The notes: a model not told the origin generated them from the sequence alone. A stretch of 64,000 nucleotides of DNA from Xanthomonas hortorum pv. cynarae (GCF_002939985.1 NZ_MDFM01000016.1:46748-110747), one strand, 5' to 3'; numbered from the stretch's first letter, positions 29,263 to 38,412 are shown. Made by a program: numbers and translations.

Positions 29263-30207
29263 ATGAAAATCAGCCTGGAAGCGCTGCAAATCCTGGATGC
29301 GATCGATCGCCGTGGCTCGTTCACCGCTGCGGCCAAGGTGCTGTCCAAGGTGCCGTCGACGATTTCCTACACGGTGTCCAAGCTCGAAGACGATCTGGGG
29401 GTGCAACTGTTCGAGCGGCTCGGTCCGAAGGCGACGCCGACCCAGGCCGGGCGCGAGTTGTTGCGCGAGGGACGGCACCTGTTGCGTGCCGCGCAGGAGC
29501 TGGAGGTGCGGGTGCGGCGGGTGGCGTCGGGTTGGGAGTCGGACTTTGCGATCGGGCTGGATGCGATTCTGCCGGTGGTGTTGCTGCAGGCGCAGATACT
29601 GGATTTCTACACGGTGGCCGATAGCACGCGCCTGCGCGTGTTGAGCGAATCGCTCTCCGGCAGTTGGGAGGCGCTACTGGATCGGCGCGTGGATCTGATC
29701 GTCGCGGCGGGCGAGGGGCCGAGTGGTGGTGGCTATGTCGCCGAGCCGATCGGCACGCTGCGTTTTGTGTTCGCGGTGGCCTCCACGCATCCGCTGGCGG
29801 GCGCCGGCATGCTGGGTGCGACCGAACTGGCCGAGCATCGTGCGATCGCTGTAGCGGATTCGGCGCGACGGTTGCTGCCGCGCACGGTGGGCCTGTTGTC
29901 CGGGCGCGACGTGCTCACTGTGCCGGACATGCAGGCCAAGCTGCAGTTGCAGCTGGCCGGCGCAGGCTACGGGTTTCTGCCCGAGGCTTATGCGCGCGGC
30001 GCGCTGCAGGACGGCCGGCTGTGCGAGGTGCAGGTAGAAACCCACAAGCCCGACGAGACGTTCTATCTGGCATGGCGGCCGGGCGAGGAGGGCGAGGCAT
30101 TGGGCTGGTGGCGGCGCGCCCTGCGCAGCGAGGGCCTGTTCGATGGCTGGTTGCAGTCGCTTGCCGAGACGTATCGTTCTGCCGCTGCCGGGCAGTCGCG
30201 CGCGTGA
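29263..30207 (+). CDS. LysR-family regulator, YhaJ-like
   Basis: 314 aa. The N-terminal winged helix (residues 1-60) has ALQILDAIDRRGSFTAAAKVL...STISYTVSKLEDDLGVQLFER. The effector domain runs from about 90 to 295. The YTVSKLE recognition helix and the divergent pirin gene are both features of the YhaJ group. The shared 136-bp promoter region has an AT-rich patch (ATCATCGAAAAAATCG) just before the start, but no operator I can define. The inducer is unknown. Confidence 0.87.
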   Translation: MKISLEALQILDAIDRRGSFTAAAKVLSKVPSTISYTVSKLEDDLGVQLFERLGPKATPTQAGRELLREGRHLLRAAQELEVRVRRVASGWESDFAIGLDAILPVVLLQAQILDFYTVADSTRLRVLSESLSGSWEALLDRRVDLIVAAGEGPSGGGYVAEPIGTLRFVFAVASTHPLAGAGMLGATELAEHRAIAVADSARRLLPRTVGLLSGRDVLTVPDMQAKLQLQLAGAGYGFLPEAYARGALQDGRLCEVQVETHKPDETFYLAWRPGEEGEALGWWRRALRSEGLFDGWLQSLAETYRSAAAGQSRA

Positions 30208-30251
30208 AGAAGGGCGGATAATGCGCGTTCGTCGTCGCGCAGGGTCGTCGC

Positions 30252-31244
30252 ATGCAGGGCTTGATCGAACAGTACGGATTGGCCCTGGTGTTCGCCAATG
30301 TGCTGGCGTTGTCGCTGGGGCTGCCGGTGCCGGCGTTGCCGACGCTGGTGTTGGTCGGTGCCGGCTACGCGCTGCGCGGCGGCAGCGATGCATGGCTGGC
30401 CGGGTTGGCGGCGTTGGGCGTTTCGGTATTGGCGAGCCTGCTCGGCGATCTGGCCTGGTATCTGGCCGGTCGCCGCTTCGGTAATCGCACCCTGCAGTCG
30501 CTGTGCCGGCTGTCGCTGTCGCGCGATACCTGCATGAAAAAGACCGAGCGGTTCTTCTCGCGCTGGGGCGTGCGGATATTGGCGGTGGCCAAGTTCGTCC
30601 CGGGGTTGTCGATGGTCTCGGTGCCGATGGCCGGCGCAATGCGGGTGCGCCCGGCGGCATTTCTGCGCTACGACGCCTTCGGTGCAGCGTTGTGGGCGTT
30701 GGTCGGTCTGGGCCTGGGGGCGTTGTTCGCCCACCAGGTACAGGACGTACTCGCGTTTCTGTCCGAGCTTGGGTCGGGCGCGGTTGTCGTGTTGGCGGTG
30801 TTGTTGGCCTGCTACATCGGTTGGCGCTGGTGGCGACGGCATAGCCTGCTGCGTTCGCTGGTGCATGCGCGCATTGCAGTCGACGAGCTGGTGCCCTTGC
30901 TCGATGGCGAAGAGAGCCTGCGGCCTGCCGTGCTGGATATCCGCGCACCGGGATATCGCGATCTGCAGCCGTACACGATTCCCGGCGCGGTGTTTGCCGA
31001 CGAGCGACAGCTTGTACAGATTCTGGCCACCGTGCCGCGCGATCGCAGTGTGGTGATCTATTGCGCGTGTCCGGATGAGGTGTCGGCGGCGTGGCTGGCG
31101 GGGCGAATGCGCGAGCGCGGTTATCGCGATGTGCGTCCGCTGCTGGGCGGGCTGGATGCATGGCGCGATGCCGGGCATCCGGTGACCTCGCTGCTGCCGG
31201 TGGCGGTGGTTGGTGGGCCAGATGCCGTTGGGGCGATGGCCTGA
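30252..31244 (+). CDS. DedA-family membrane protein fused to a rhodanese domain
   Basis: 330 aa. Residues 1-195 are a DedA/VTT membrane domain with the signatures GDLAWYLAGRRFG (about 65), FFSRWGVRILAVAKFVPGLS (about 101) and several hydrophobic helices. Residues about 203-312 form a rhodanese-like domain with VLDIRAPGYRDLQPYTIPGAVF and the active loop YCACPDEVSAAW, the catalytic Cys being C271. DedA proteins include polyprenyl-phosphate and lipid flippases; rhodaneses handle sulfane sulfur. The combined role is unknown. It follows the LysR gene by 44 bases. Confidence 0.87.
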   Translation: MQGLIEQYGLALVFANVLALSLGLPVPALPTLVLVGAGYALRGGSDAWLAGLAALGVSVLASLLGDLAWYLAGRRFGNRTLQSLCRLSLSRDTCMKKTERFFSRWGVRILAVAKFVPGLSMVSVPMAGAMRVRPAAFLRYDAFGAALWALVGLGLGALFAHQVQDVLAFLSELGSGAVVVLAVLLACYIGWRWWRRHSLLRSLVHARIAVDELVPLLDGEESLRPAVLDIRAPGYRDLQPYTIPGAVFADERQLVQILATVPRDRSVVIYCACPDEVSAAWLAGRMRERGYRDVRPLLGGLDAWRDAGHPVTSLLPVAVVGGPDAVGAMA

Positions 31245-31266
31245 TTGCGCTTGCTTTCATTCGGAC

Positions 31267-31290
31267 AAAAAAAAGACCAGCAAGCTGGTC
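31267..31290 (-). terminator. Terminator after tRNA-Arg copy 1
   Basis: On the minus strand a 7-bp stem, GACCAGC/GCTGGTC (31275-31281 and 31284-31290), is followed by eight T residues (31267-31274). It lies about 15 bases past the tRNA 3' end and can also act on the convergent DedA-rhodanese gene. Confidence 0.88.
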
Positions 31291-31304
31291 GTTTTCTTCA
31301 AGAT

Positions 31305-31381
31305 TGGTGCGCCCGGAGAGATTCGAACTCCCGACCGCCTGGTTCGTAGCCAGGTACTCTATCCAACTGAGCTACGGGCGC
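31305..31381 (-). tRNA. tRNA-Arg (anticodon ACG), copy 1
   Basis: 77 bases with encoded CCA. Acceptor stem GCGCCCG/CGGGCGC with discriminator A; anticodon loop CTACGAA (ACG, the tRNA whose wobble A is normally edited to inosine to read CGU/CGC/CGA); T loop GTTCGAATC. Identical to the copy at 31477-31553. Confidence 0.97.
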
Positions 31382-31433
31382 ATTATCTTGTTTTGACTTG
31401 CACATCCGTCGCAGTGCGAGCGGAGGTTTAACT

Positions 31434-31463
31434 AAAAAGACAGCGATGCAATGCTGTCTTTTT
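31434..31463 (-). terminator. Terminator after tRNA-Arg copy 2
   Basis: AAAAAGACAGC (31434-31444) and GCTGTCTTTTT (31453-31463) form an 11-bp stem with an 8-base loop. Read on the minus strand it lies 13 bases after tRNA copy 2 and before copy 1, so the two tRNAs are probably separate transcripts or only partly linked. Confidence 0.88.
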
Positions 31464-31476
31464 GCTGTTCTGATGA

Positions 31477-31553
31477 TGGTGCGCCCGGAGAGATTCGAAC
31501 TCCCGACCGCCTGGTTCGTAGCCAGGTACTCTATCCAACTGAGCTACGGGCGC
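31477..31553 (-). tRNA. tRNA-Arg (anticodon ACG), copy 2
   Basis: 77 bases, identical to the copy at 31305-31381 across the whole tRNA including CCA. E. coli carries four tRNA-Arg(ACG) genes directly behind serV near csrA, so these two copies are probably the remnant of that cluster. Confidence 0.97.
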
Positions 31554-31752
31554 GTCGTCAGGAGCGGAATTATGCGGATGCGTGGCGCACTCGTCAATCC
31601 CTTTGTGAAATGCGATTGGCAGCGGCCTCACCCATGCGGTAGCGCGGGCGCCGCCGTCATTACGGCAGGTGCGTTTCATCCACGCGAAATAAGTGCTGCC
31701 CACGCTCAGCTGCGTGTCTTCCAACCAACATGTGGCTAGCTGCTACGCACGT

Positions 31753-32562
31753 TCATGCGCTGGGCGCAGCACCGAAATGATCGAGCACCAGCACCTCGCC
31801 ATGCCCGGGCGTGTAGCCGAGCCGGATCGCGCGCGCCACGTAGTCGATGGACGCCTCGCAGGCGTTGAGGAGCGACAGGCCCTGGCACAGCTGTGCGGCA
31901 ATCGCAGCCGACAGGCTGCAGCCGGTGCCGTGCGCATCCACCTGCAGGCGCGGATGCATGAACACGTCCTGGGTGACGCCGTCATCGAAGCGGTCGATCA
32001 CGCGTGCGCCTTCAAGCAGATGTCCGCCTTTGAGCAACACCGCATTGGCGCCAAGGTCGAGCAGGGCGGCGGTGGCGTGCTCGGCGGCGTCGGCATCGTC
32101 GATGCGGCGGCCGGTCAGCAGTTCGGCCTCGGGCGTGTTGGGGGTGATCAGCGTGGCCAGTGGCAGCAGGCGCGTGCGTAACGCATCCAGTGCGGCGTCT
32201 TCCAGCAGGCGCGCGCCGCTGGTGGAGACCATCACCGGGTCGAGCACCACGAACGGTGGGCGATGTTTTTCGAGCAGATCGGCTACGCAATGGATGACCT
32301 CGGCATTGGCGAGCATGCCGAGCTTGACCGCCTGAATCTCGAAATCGGCAAAGCAGGCATCGATCTGCGCCTGCAGAAATGCGATCGGCGGGATGTGCAC
32401 GGCGGTGACCGCGCGGGTGTTTTGCGCGGTCAAGGCGGCAATCGCCGACAAGCCGTGCACGCGATGCGCGGCGAAGGTCTTGAGATCGGCCTGGATGCCG
32501 GCACCGCCGCCGGAGTCGGAACCGGCGATGGTCAATGCGGACAGCGTGCTGGGCGTGGTCAT
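31753..32562 (-). CDS. thiD: Hydroxymethylpyrimidine/phosphomethylpyrimidine kinase
   Basis: 269 aa. ThiD phosphorylates HMP and HMP-phosphate in thiamine synthesis. The ribokinase-fold landmarks [21 protein letters not shown] (N-terminus), [11 protein letters not shown] near 80, [11 protein letters not shown] near 106, [12 protein letters not shown] and the catalytic [16 protein letters not shown] near 210 are all intact. The start [14 protein letters not shown] matches the family; an upstream in-frame codon would overlap the DUF1275 gene end. The 199-bp region beyond the stop, toward the tRNAs, shows no gene. Confidence 0.94.
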   Translation of the reverse strand: MTTPSTLSALTIAGSDSGGGAGIQADLKTFAAHRVHGLSAIAALTAQNTRAVTAVHIPPIAFLQAQIDACFADFEIQAVKLGMLANAEVIHCVADLLEKHRPPFVVLDPVMVSTSGARLLEDAALDALRTRLLPLATLITPNTPEAELLTGRRIDDADAAEHATAALLDLGANAVLLKGGHLLEGARVIDRFDDGVTQDVFMHPRLQVDAHGTGCSLSAAIAAQLCQGLSLLNACEASIDYVARAIRLGYTPGHGEVLVLDHFGAAPSA

Positions 32563-32599
32563 GCGTGGATTCTGCACTGCTGTCGGTCGGATGTGCGGG

Positions 32600-33271
32600 T
32601 CATCGCGCGCGCCAGCGACGCCATTGCAGGTAGGCAACGTAGCCGGCACCGGTCAATCCGGTGAGGCCGGCTGGCAGATAGAGCGCGTCGTAGTGCCAGC
32701 GCTGGAACAGCCAGGTACCGAGGATGCTGCCGCCGAGAAAGCCGCTGATGATCAACCCGCTCAGCGTAAGCCGGCGCAGTTGCAGCGGGCGCCCGCGCAG
32801 CAGATGCCCCAGGCCGATGCCCAGGTCGGTGAACATGCCGCTCAGATGCGTGGTACGGACCGCTGCGCCGCTGAGGGTGGTGGCCATGGCGTTCTGCAGG
32901 CCGCAGGCGCCTGCGGCGACCAGTACGCCGCCGATGTGATGCAGCTTGAACAGCGGAATCGCGGCCAGCAACAGCAGCGCTTCGAGCAGCAGTGCCGCGC
33001 CGTAGCGCTGTCCAAGCCGCAAGACATCGTCCTGGATGATCAGGCCGCTGAGCATGGCGCCTGCGCAGAAGGCGATCAGAATGCCCCAGAGAAAGCCGAT
33101 TTCCGGCCCGGTGTCTTGCACCAGGGCAACGCCGAGCAGGCTGGTGGTGCCGGTGAGGTGGCTGACCACCTGATGTTCGGAGCCCAGGTAGCCGACCACG
33201 TTGACCATGCCGGCCACACCCGACAATGCCACCGCGCCAATCCAGACCCAGCGCGGCAGCAGGATTCCCAT
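32600..33271 (-). CDS. DUF1275 (YoaK-type) membrane protein
   Basis: 223 aa with six or so hydrophobic segments. The DUF1275 pattern is clear: [16 protein letters not shown] near residue 13, [14 protein letters not shown] near 37, [23 protein letters not shown] near 123 and [13 protein letters not shown] near 148. Function is unknown in any bacterium to my knowledge. It starts six bases after the lipoprotein gene and ends 37 bases before thiD, so phoH-lipoprotein-DUF1275-thiD may form one transcript. Confidence 0.88.
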   Translation of the reverse strand: MGILLPRWVWIGAVALSGVAGMVNVVGYLGSEHQVVSHLTGTTSLLGVALVQDTGPEIGFLWGILIAFCAGAMLSGLIIQDDVLRLGQRYGAALLLEALLLLAAIPLFKLHHIGGVLVAAGACGLQNAMATTLSGAAVRTTHLSGMFTDLGIGLGHLLRGRPLQLRRLTLSGLIISGFLGGSILGTWLFQRWHYDALYLPAGLTGLTGAGYVAYLQWRRWRAR

Positions 33272-33277
33272 CTCGGG

Positions 33278-33760
33278 TCAGGGGGTGCCGTTGACGGCGA
33301 TCTGCGAAAACGCGCCGGTTTGCGGGTCGTACAGCGCGCCCCAGAAGGCACTGCCGCCGTCGCACACCCGGATCGCCTCTTTGGCCGGTTTCACTGGCGG
33401 ATCGTTTGGCAGCTTGAAGGCATTGATGTAGATCAGCTGCTGGCCCTGGATCACCGCGCCCACATATTGACGGTCGAAATCGCGCGGCTCGGGAATGGTC
33501 GGCGTCAATGCATCCTGCCTGGATTCGAGCTGTTCGATCTGTTGCTGGCTCGGTGTCCAGTAGCCGGTGATCTGGCCCGGATGGCGCGCCGGGCTGTCGC
33601 GCGAGCAGGTGTCCAGCACCTGCTCGGCAATGCTCTGGCGGGTGATAACCCAGGACTGACCGCTCTTGATGTTGGTCGGCACGCTGGCGGGCGGCGGCGT
33701 GGTGACGCAGCCGGCCAGCGCGATCAGTGCGAACGCAGCAGCGCCGCGCAGCGGATGCAT
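33278..33760 (-). CDS. Small lipoprotein of unknown function
   Basis: 160 aa. Signal peptide with lipobox [13 protein letters not shown], the lipidated Cys near residue 18. The mature part has [23 protein letters not shown], a [10 protein letters not shown] segment and [20 protein letters not shown] near residue 105, then [20 protein letters not shown]. Two cysteines may pair. I recognise no domain. Its ATG shares one base with the phoH stop (TGATG), so it should be translationally coupled to phoH. Confidence 0.75.
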   Translation of the reverse strand: MHPLRGAAAFALIALAGCVTTPPPASVPTNIKSGQSWVITRQSIAEQVLDTCSRDSPARHPGQITGYWTPSQQQIEQLESRQDALTPTIPEPRDFDRQYVGAVIQGQQLIYINAFKLPNDPPVKPAKEAIRVCDGGSAFWGALYDPQTGAFSQIAVNGTP

Positions 33761-35157
33761 CACAACACCTCCGAGGCGAAGTCGGCCAGACGCGAACGCT
33801 CGCCGCGCCGCAGCGTGATGTGCGCGCTGTGCGGCCAGGCCTTGAAGCGATCCACCGCGTAGGTCAGGCCCGAGGTGGTTTCGGTGAGGTAGGGCGTGTC
33901 GATCTGTTCGACGTTGCCCAGACACACGATCTTGGTGCCGGGGCCGGCACGCGTGATCAGCGTCTTCATCTGCTTGGGGGTGAGGTTTTGCGCCTCGTCC
34001 AGGATCAGATAGCGTGACAGGAAGGTGCGCCCGCGCATGAAGTTCATCGAGCGGATCTTGATGCGGCTGGCGAGCAGATCGTTGGTTGCCGCACGCCCCC
34101 AGGCACCGCCTTCCTGATTGTGCGTGAGCACTTCCAGGTTGTCGGTCAGTGCGCCCATCCATGGGGTCATCTTTTCTTCTTCGGTGCCGGGCAAAAAGCC
34201 GATGTCTTCGCCCACGCTCACGGTGGCGCGGGTCATGATGATTTCGCGGTAACGCTGCTGATCCATCGTCTGCGCCAGGCCGGCAGCCAGCGCGAGCAGG
34301 GTCTTGCCGGTGCCGGCGGTGCCGAGCAGGGTGACGAAATCGATCTCCGGATCCATCAACGCGTTGAGCGCGAAATTCTGCTCGCGGTTGCGCGCCACGA
34401 TGCCCCACACCGCGTGCGGGCTGGTGCGGAAATCGTCCACCAGGCACAACGTGGCCTTGCCGCCACCGATCCTGGCCACGCGCAGTTCCACTTCGTCCTC
34501 GCCCGGCAGATACAGGTACTGGTTGTGATGCCAGTCTTCGTCGTCGGCCAGCACGATTTCGTAATGGGTGCGGCCACGCTCGTTCCAGCTGCGCAGGTCT
34601 TCGTTGTGCTTCTGCCAGAAGTCTTCCGGCAGCTCGACAGCACCGGTGAACAGCAGGCTGAAATCGTCCAGCGCGCGATCGTTCTGGTAGTCCTCCGCAT
34701 TCAGGCCGCTGATGTAGGCCTTGATGCGCAGGTTGATGTCCTTGGACACCAGAATGACCGGCACGTCCGGGTTTTCTTCGCACAGCGCCAGCACCGATGC
34801 CAGGATCTTGTTGTCCGGAATCATCTCGCCGAAGGTGCGGCCCGGATCGATCGGGTGGATCTGGAAATACAGCCGGCCGATCGCGGCCTGGCCCTTGAGC
34901 TGGATACCCTGCGGGTGGCTGAGCAGGATGCCGGTCTTGATCTGCTCGGCGTTGGTGTTCTCCAGCAGTTCGTCCAGGAAGCGACTGACCTGGCGCGCGT
35001 TACGGCTGACTTCGGAAGTGCCCTTCTTGGCGTTGTCGAGTTCCTCGATCACCTGCATCGGCAGGAACACATCGTGTTCCTCGAATTTGAACAGCGCGGT
35101 GGGGTCGTGCATCAGCACGTTGGTGTCCAGCACGTAGATGCGCTTGCCTCGGGTCAT
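33760..35157 (-). CDS. PIN-PhoH fusion protein (YlaK-type ATPase)
   Basis: 465 aa. An N-terminal PIN RNase-like domain ([20 protein letters not shown], then [11 protein letters not shown]) is joined to a C-terminal PhoH NTPase domain. The NTPase domain has Walker [17 protein letters not shown] near residue 277 and [19 protein letters not shown] near 385. PIN-PhoH proteins are thought to be ATP-driven RNases/helicases. The start [11 protein letters not shown] is preferred to an ATG four codons upstream. It leads a leftward cluster. Confidence 0.9.
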   Translation of the reverse strand: MTRGKRIYVLDTNVLMHDPTALFKFEEHDVFLPMQVIEELDNAKKGTSEVSRNARQVSRFLDELLENTNAEQIKTGILLSHPQGIQLKGQAAIGRLYFQIHPIDPGRTFGEMIPDNKILASVLALCEENPDVPVILVSKDINLRIKAYISGLNAEDYQNDRALDDFSLLFTGAVELPEDFWQKHNEDLRSWNERGRTHYEIVLADDEDWHHNQYLYLPGEDEVELRVARIGGGKATLCLVDDFRTSPHAVWGIVARNREQNFALNALMDPEIDFVTLLGTAGTGKTLLALAAGLAQTMDQQRYREIIMTRATVSVGEDIGFLPGTEEEKMTPWMGALTDNLEVLTHNQEGGAWGRAATNDLLASRIKIRSMNFMRGRTFLSRYLILDEAQNLTPKQMKTLITRAGPGTKIVCLGNVEQIDTPYLTETTSGLTYAVDRFKAWPHSAHITLRRGERSRLADFASEVL

Positions 35158-35239
35158 TGGGTCTTCCAAGTGATGGAGCAGGGGCGAGCCATCACGCCTG
35201 CAGGCGCAGGGTGATGGAGGACACGGGAAACGAGGGGTG

Positions 35240-35722
35240 TCACTGTTTGGCGTGCGCCTTCAACGCAGCCAGCACGGCGTCGGCATGGCCGGCGACCTTG
35301 ACCTTGCGCCAGGCCTGCACCACATGCCCCTCGGGCGACAGCAGGAAGGTGCTGCGCTCGATGCCGAGCACCTGCTTGCCGTACATGTTTTTTTCCTTGA
35401 TCACGTCGAAGGCGCGGCACAAGGCCTCGTCGCCATCGCTGATCAGCGGAAAGGTGAATCCCTGCTTGGCGCAAAAATTGTCGTGCGACTTCACCGAGTC
35501 GCGCGAGACGCCCAGGATCACCGCGCCAGCCTGTGTGAACTGCGGCAGCAGCGCGTTGAAATCCAGGCCTTCGGTGGTGCAGCCGGGCGTGCTGTCTTTC
35601 GGATAGAAGTACAGCACCACCCATTTGCCGGCGTAGCCGCGCAAGCTGGTCTGGGTGCCGCCGGACAGCGCCAGCGGCAGGTCGAAGGTTGCAGCGGGTA
35701 ATTCAAAGACAGCGTCGGTCAT
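35240..35722 (-). CDS. bcp: Thiol peroxidase Bcp (peroxiredoxin Q)
   Basis: 160 aa. A thioredoxin-fold peroxidase reducing hydroperoxides. The peroxidatic Cys is C48 in STPGCTTEG. E. coli Bcp has a second Cys five residues on, but here that position is Leu. The likely resolving Cys is C84 (NFCAKQG), the arrangement characterised for Xanthomonas campestris Bcp. A third Cys, C102, is in EALCRAF. It lies 82 bases downstream-side of phoH and near gcvR, as bcp-gcvR in E. coli. Confidence 0.95.
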   Translation of the reverse strand: MTDAVFELPAATFDLPLALSGGTQTSLRGYAGKWVVLYFYPKDSTPGCTTEGLDFNALLPQFTQAGAVILGVSRDSVKSHDNFCAKQGFTFPLISDGDEALCRAFDVIKEKNMYGKQVLGIERSTFLLSPEGHVVQAWRKVKVAGHADAVLAALKAHAKQ

Positions 35723-35759
35723 CGTTGCTCAGCCCAAAGTGGAGGGGCGTGCGGCTCGG

Positions 35760-36110
35760 TCATGCCGGGCCGACGTCCATCCCATCATAAGCAGCCACAT
35801 GGAAACGTTTGGCAAGCGCGTCGAACTCCGCATTGCGCTGATTCAGCGACTCGATGGTGTGCTGTTCCAGCTTGTCCACATGCAGGAAATACGATTCTTC
35901 GTCGTCGCCATCGTCTTCGTCGCGTTCGCCAAGGAAGATGTCGATGACGCGATAGCCGTCCGTGGTCAGTTGCTCGGCGAGTTTTTGCAGCGGTTGCTGC
36001 TCCGGGTCGGCGAAGAAATATTCCCAGCGCAACGGACCGTCGAGATTCCAGTCGGTCTCGGAGCGGATGTGATCGAACATCTGTTTCAGCGCGGATAGGG
36101 CGATGGCCAT
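35760..36110 (-). CDS. RraB-like ribonuclease E inhibitor family protein
   Basis: 116 aa, acidic in the middle (GERDEDDGDDEES). The pattern LRWEYFFADPEQQPLQKLAEQL...GYRVIDIF and the C-terminal NAEFDALAKRFHVAAYDGMD resemble the RraB family, whose E. coli member binds and inhibits RNase E; the LAxxFxVxxYDG ending is the best match. It lies between bcp and gcvR, 13 bases after gcvR, where E. coli has no such gene. Assigned by pattern only, so moderate confidence. Confidence 0.68.
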   Translation of the reverse strand: MAIALSALKQMFDHIRSETDWNLDGPLRWEYFFADPEQQPLQKLAEQLTTDGYRVIDIFLGERDEDDGDDEESYFLHVDKLEQHTIESLNQRNAEFDALAKRFHVAAYDGMDVGPA

Positions 36111-36123
36111 CGGAACGTCTGCC

Positions 36124-36699
36124 TTAAAACTTCATCGGGTCCATGATCGCGTCGAGATTGAGGTGATCACAGAATTCCAGAAAATCATCGCGCAATGCGG
36201 CGATGTGCATGTTGGCCGGCACCCCGATCGTCACCTGCGCAGAAAACATCTCCGCGCCGGTCTGCATGGCGCGATAGCGCGTGCTCTGCAGGTTCTCGAT
36301 GGTGATGCCCTGGCGGTCGAAGAAATCGGCCAGTTGGAACAGTATGCCCGGCTTGTCGGCAGCGATGACCTCGACGATGTAGGGCAGCAGGTTGGACTGG
36401 GTCTGCTTGGGGCCGGTGCGGTACCAGACCAGCTTGAGGCCTTCCTCGCGTTCGAGCCGGGTCAGCATCGCTTCGAGCTTGGCGACCGAATCCCAGGAGC
36501 CGGTGGCCAGTGCGGTGACCGAGACATCGCGCCCCACCGTGGCCAGGCGGGCGTCCACGAGATTGCAGCCGCTGTCGGCGATGCGGCGGGTGACGGGCAA
36601 CAGGGGGGACTCCGGATGCGTCGTGTAGGCGTTGATCAGGAGGTGATTTTCGGTCGGCGAGGGCCGGGGTGTGGTGTCGGTCAAAGGGGGTTCCGGCAT
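36124..36699 (-). CDS. gcvR: Glycine cleavage system transcriptional repressor GcvR (two ACT domains)
   Basis: 191 aa. Two ACT domains: residues about 22-95 (LLINAYTTHPESPLLPVTRRIADSG) and about 105-185 (YIVEVIAADKPGILFQLADFFDRQG). In E. coli GcvR binds GcvA and glycine to repress gcvTHP. The start MPEPPLTDTT is chosen; a further-upstream in-frame Met adds a non-conserved leader. Divergent from dapA, the conserved gcvR/dapA arrangement. Confidence 0.88.
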   Translation of the reverse strand: MPEPPLTDTTPRPSPTENHLLINAYTTHPESPLLPVTRRIADSGCNLVDARLATVGRDVSVTALATGSWDSVAKLEAMLTRLEREEGLKLVWYRTGPKQTQSNLLPYIVEVIAADKPGILFQLADFFDRQGITIENLQSTRYRAMQTGAEMFSAQVTIGVPANMHIAALRDDFLEFCDHLNLDAIMDPMKF

Positions 36700-36752
36700 T
36701 GCATCAGGCTGAATGGCCGCCCGGGCAGGCGCCCTGGCGATGACCAGCATAC

Positions 36753-36782
36753 TTGCCCGTGGTTTCGCGCCGCAAGTAACAT
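36753..36782 (+). promoter_or_regulatory. Candidate promoter of dapA
   Basis: TTGCCC (36753-36758) and TAACAT (36777-36782) are separated by 18 bases and lie about 60 bases before the dapA start, in the 144-bp gcvR-dapA divergent region. Both boxes deviate from consensus, so this is a tentative sigma-70-type assignment. Confidence 0.45.
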
Positions 36783-36843
36783 GCAGGCGGCCACAACCCG
36801 CGTGCGCGCGGGCCTTTTCCTGTCACGTAAGAGCAGCTGAATC

Positions 36844-37752
36844 TTGTCCCTTTCCGGCATCATCACCGCGCTGGCGACCCCTTTCGGTCCGGATGGCGCA
36901 CTCGACCTGGATGCCTGGCGGCGGCTGCTGGAGCAGCAGCTGCATGGCGGCGTGCAGGGAATCGTGGTTGCCGGCTCCACCGGCGAAGCCGCTGCATTGA
37001 GCGACGAGGAGTACGACACGCTGTTGCGTGCTGCCGTTGCGCAGGTCGCCGGCCGGGTGCCGGTGCTGGCCGGTACCGGGCTGTCGGGCACCGCCAAGAC
37101 CATTGCGCAGACACGTCGCGCCGCCGCCTTGGGCGCGCAGTACGCGCTGGTGGTGACGCCGCCGTACGTGCGTCCGACCCAGGCCGGCTTGCACGCGCAC
37201 TTTCTGGCGGTTGCTGACAACGGCGGGCTGCCGGTGGTGCTGTACAACGTGCCGGGCCGCACCGGTTGCGATCTGTCGCCGGAGACGGTTGCCGAGCTGG
37301 TCGGGCATCCGAATATCATCGGCATCAAGGAAGCGCGTAGCGAACCCGAGCGCATCGCCGCGCTGCTTGCGTTGCGCAGCGATATTTTTGTGGTGCTCAG
37401 TGGCGACGATGGTAGTGCCGCGCATGCGATGCTGTCGGGCGCCGACGGGCTGATTTCGGTGGCGTCCAATGCGTTGCCGTCGGCGTATCGGCGGTTGTGC
37501 GATCTGGCCCGCGATGGTCAGCGCGACGCTGCACTCGCCTGGGACGCGCGCCTGAGCGAGTACCACAGCTTCTGCGGTATCGAATCCAATCCCATCCCGG
37601 TCAAGGCGCTGCTGCAGCGGGCCGGGATCGGGCACGGCCTGCGTTTGCCGTTACTGCCACTTTCTTCGGCGCACCAGCCTGCCGCCGACCGCCTTGCCGC
37701 CGACGCTGTTGCGTTGGAAGCGCTTTCCAGCCGCGAAATGCTCGCGGCCTGA
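36844..37752 (+). CDS. dapA: 4-hydroxy-tetrahydrodipicolinate synthase
   Basis: 302 aa. DapA condenses pyruvate with aspartate semialdehyde, the first committed step of diaminopimelate/lysine synthesis. The Schiff-base Lys is K162 (GIKEA). The proton-relay residues are T46 (AGSTGE) and Y134 (LYNVPGRT). The start is TTG, with GAGCAG upstream; no in-frame ATG exists near the conserved N-terminus [10 protein letters not shown]. It precedes bamC by 16 bases as in E. coli. Confidence 0.95.
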   Translation: MSLSGIITALATPFGPDGALDLDAWRRLLEQQLHGGVQGIVVAGSTGEAAALSDEEYDTLLRAAVAQVAGRVPVLAGTGLSGTAKTIAQTRRAAALGAQYALVVTPPYVRPTQAGLHAHFLAVADNGGLPVVLYNVPGRTGCDLSPETVAELVGHPNIIGIKEARSEPERIAALLALRSDIFVVLSGDDGSAAHAMLSGADGLISVASNALPSAYRRLCDLARDGQRDAALAWDARLSEYHSFCGIESNPIPVKALLQRAGIGHGLRLPLLPLSSAHQPAADRLAADAVALEALSSREMLAA

Positions 37753-37768
37753 CCCAGGAGATCTATCG

Positions 37769-38284
37769 ATGCGTCATTCCGTTTCCCCCGTCCGCGTGCT
37801 CTCGCTCGCGTTGCTGGCGACCGCCACCGTCGCCGCCACGAGCGGTTGCAGCTGGTTCCACAAGGGCGCGCGCGGCGACTACGCGCTGGCGCCGGAGGCC
37901 CGTCCGCTGGAAGTGCCGCCGGACCTGAACCTGCCCGACACCTCGGGTGCGATGAAGGTGCCGACGCTGGCATCGACCACCCAGCAGACCACCTCGGCGC
38001 CGTCGGCAAGCGCCAACAGCGGCTTCACCGTGCCGGGCGATCGCGATGAGGTGTTTGCCAAAGTGGGCGCAGCACTGGCCGATATCCCGGGCCTGACCAT
38101 CGCCAGCAAGGCGCAGATGCTCGGCTCCTACGACGTGACCTACGAAGGCGCCAGCTTCCTGGTGCGCGTGGTCAAGACCGACGCCGGCAGCTATGTGTCG
38201 GCCGTGGACCCGCGTGGCATGCCGGCAACGTTGGCGGCACCGGTGTCGCTGATTGCTGCGTTGAAGGGCAAGTTGGGCGGCTGA
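37769..38284 (+). CDS. bamC: BamC-like outer-membrane assembly lipoprotein
   Basis: 171 aa. Lipoprotein signal ending in ATVAATSGCSWF (Cys near residue 27), then YALAPEARPLEVPPDLNLPD, the N-terminal BamC segment that contacts BamD. One C-terminal helix-grip-like domain follows (about 90-170). E. coli BamC is longer (344 aa) with two such domains, so this is a shorter, one-domain form. The dapA-bamC order and the PPDL segment support the call. AGGAG at 37756 is the ribosome-binding site. Confidence 0.8.
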   Translation: MRHSVSPVRVLSLALLATATVAATSGCSWFHKGARGDYALAPEARPLEVPPDLNLPDTSGAMKVPTLASTTQQTTSAPSASANSGFTVPGDRDEVFAKVGAALADIPGLTIASKAQMLGSYDVTYEGASFLVRVVKTDAGSYVSAVDPRGMPATLAAPVSLIAALKGKLGG

Positions 38285-38310
38285 GTCTGGTAGTTGCCAG
38301 TGTCAGATAG

Positions 38311-38339
38311 CAAAACGGGCGCTTTGGGCGCCCGTTTTG
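38311..38339. terminator. Bidirectional terminator between bamC and fdxA
   Basis: CAAAACGGGCGC (38311-38322) and GCGCCCGTTTTG (38328-38339) form a perfect 12-bp stem with a 5-base loop, flanked by A and T runs within the stem base. Suited to the convergent bamC and fdxA genes. Confidence 0.88.
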
Positions 38340-38412
38340 CGTTTTGGTGCTGTGTCGCCGCCGCAGTGTTGCGCTGTCGCAACGTGCCGGGCTGGATAGC
38401 GCAACGCTGTTT

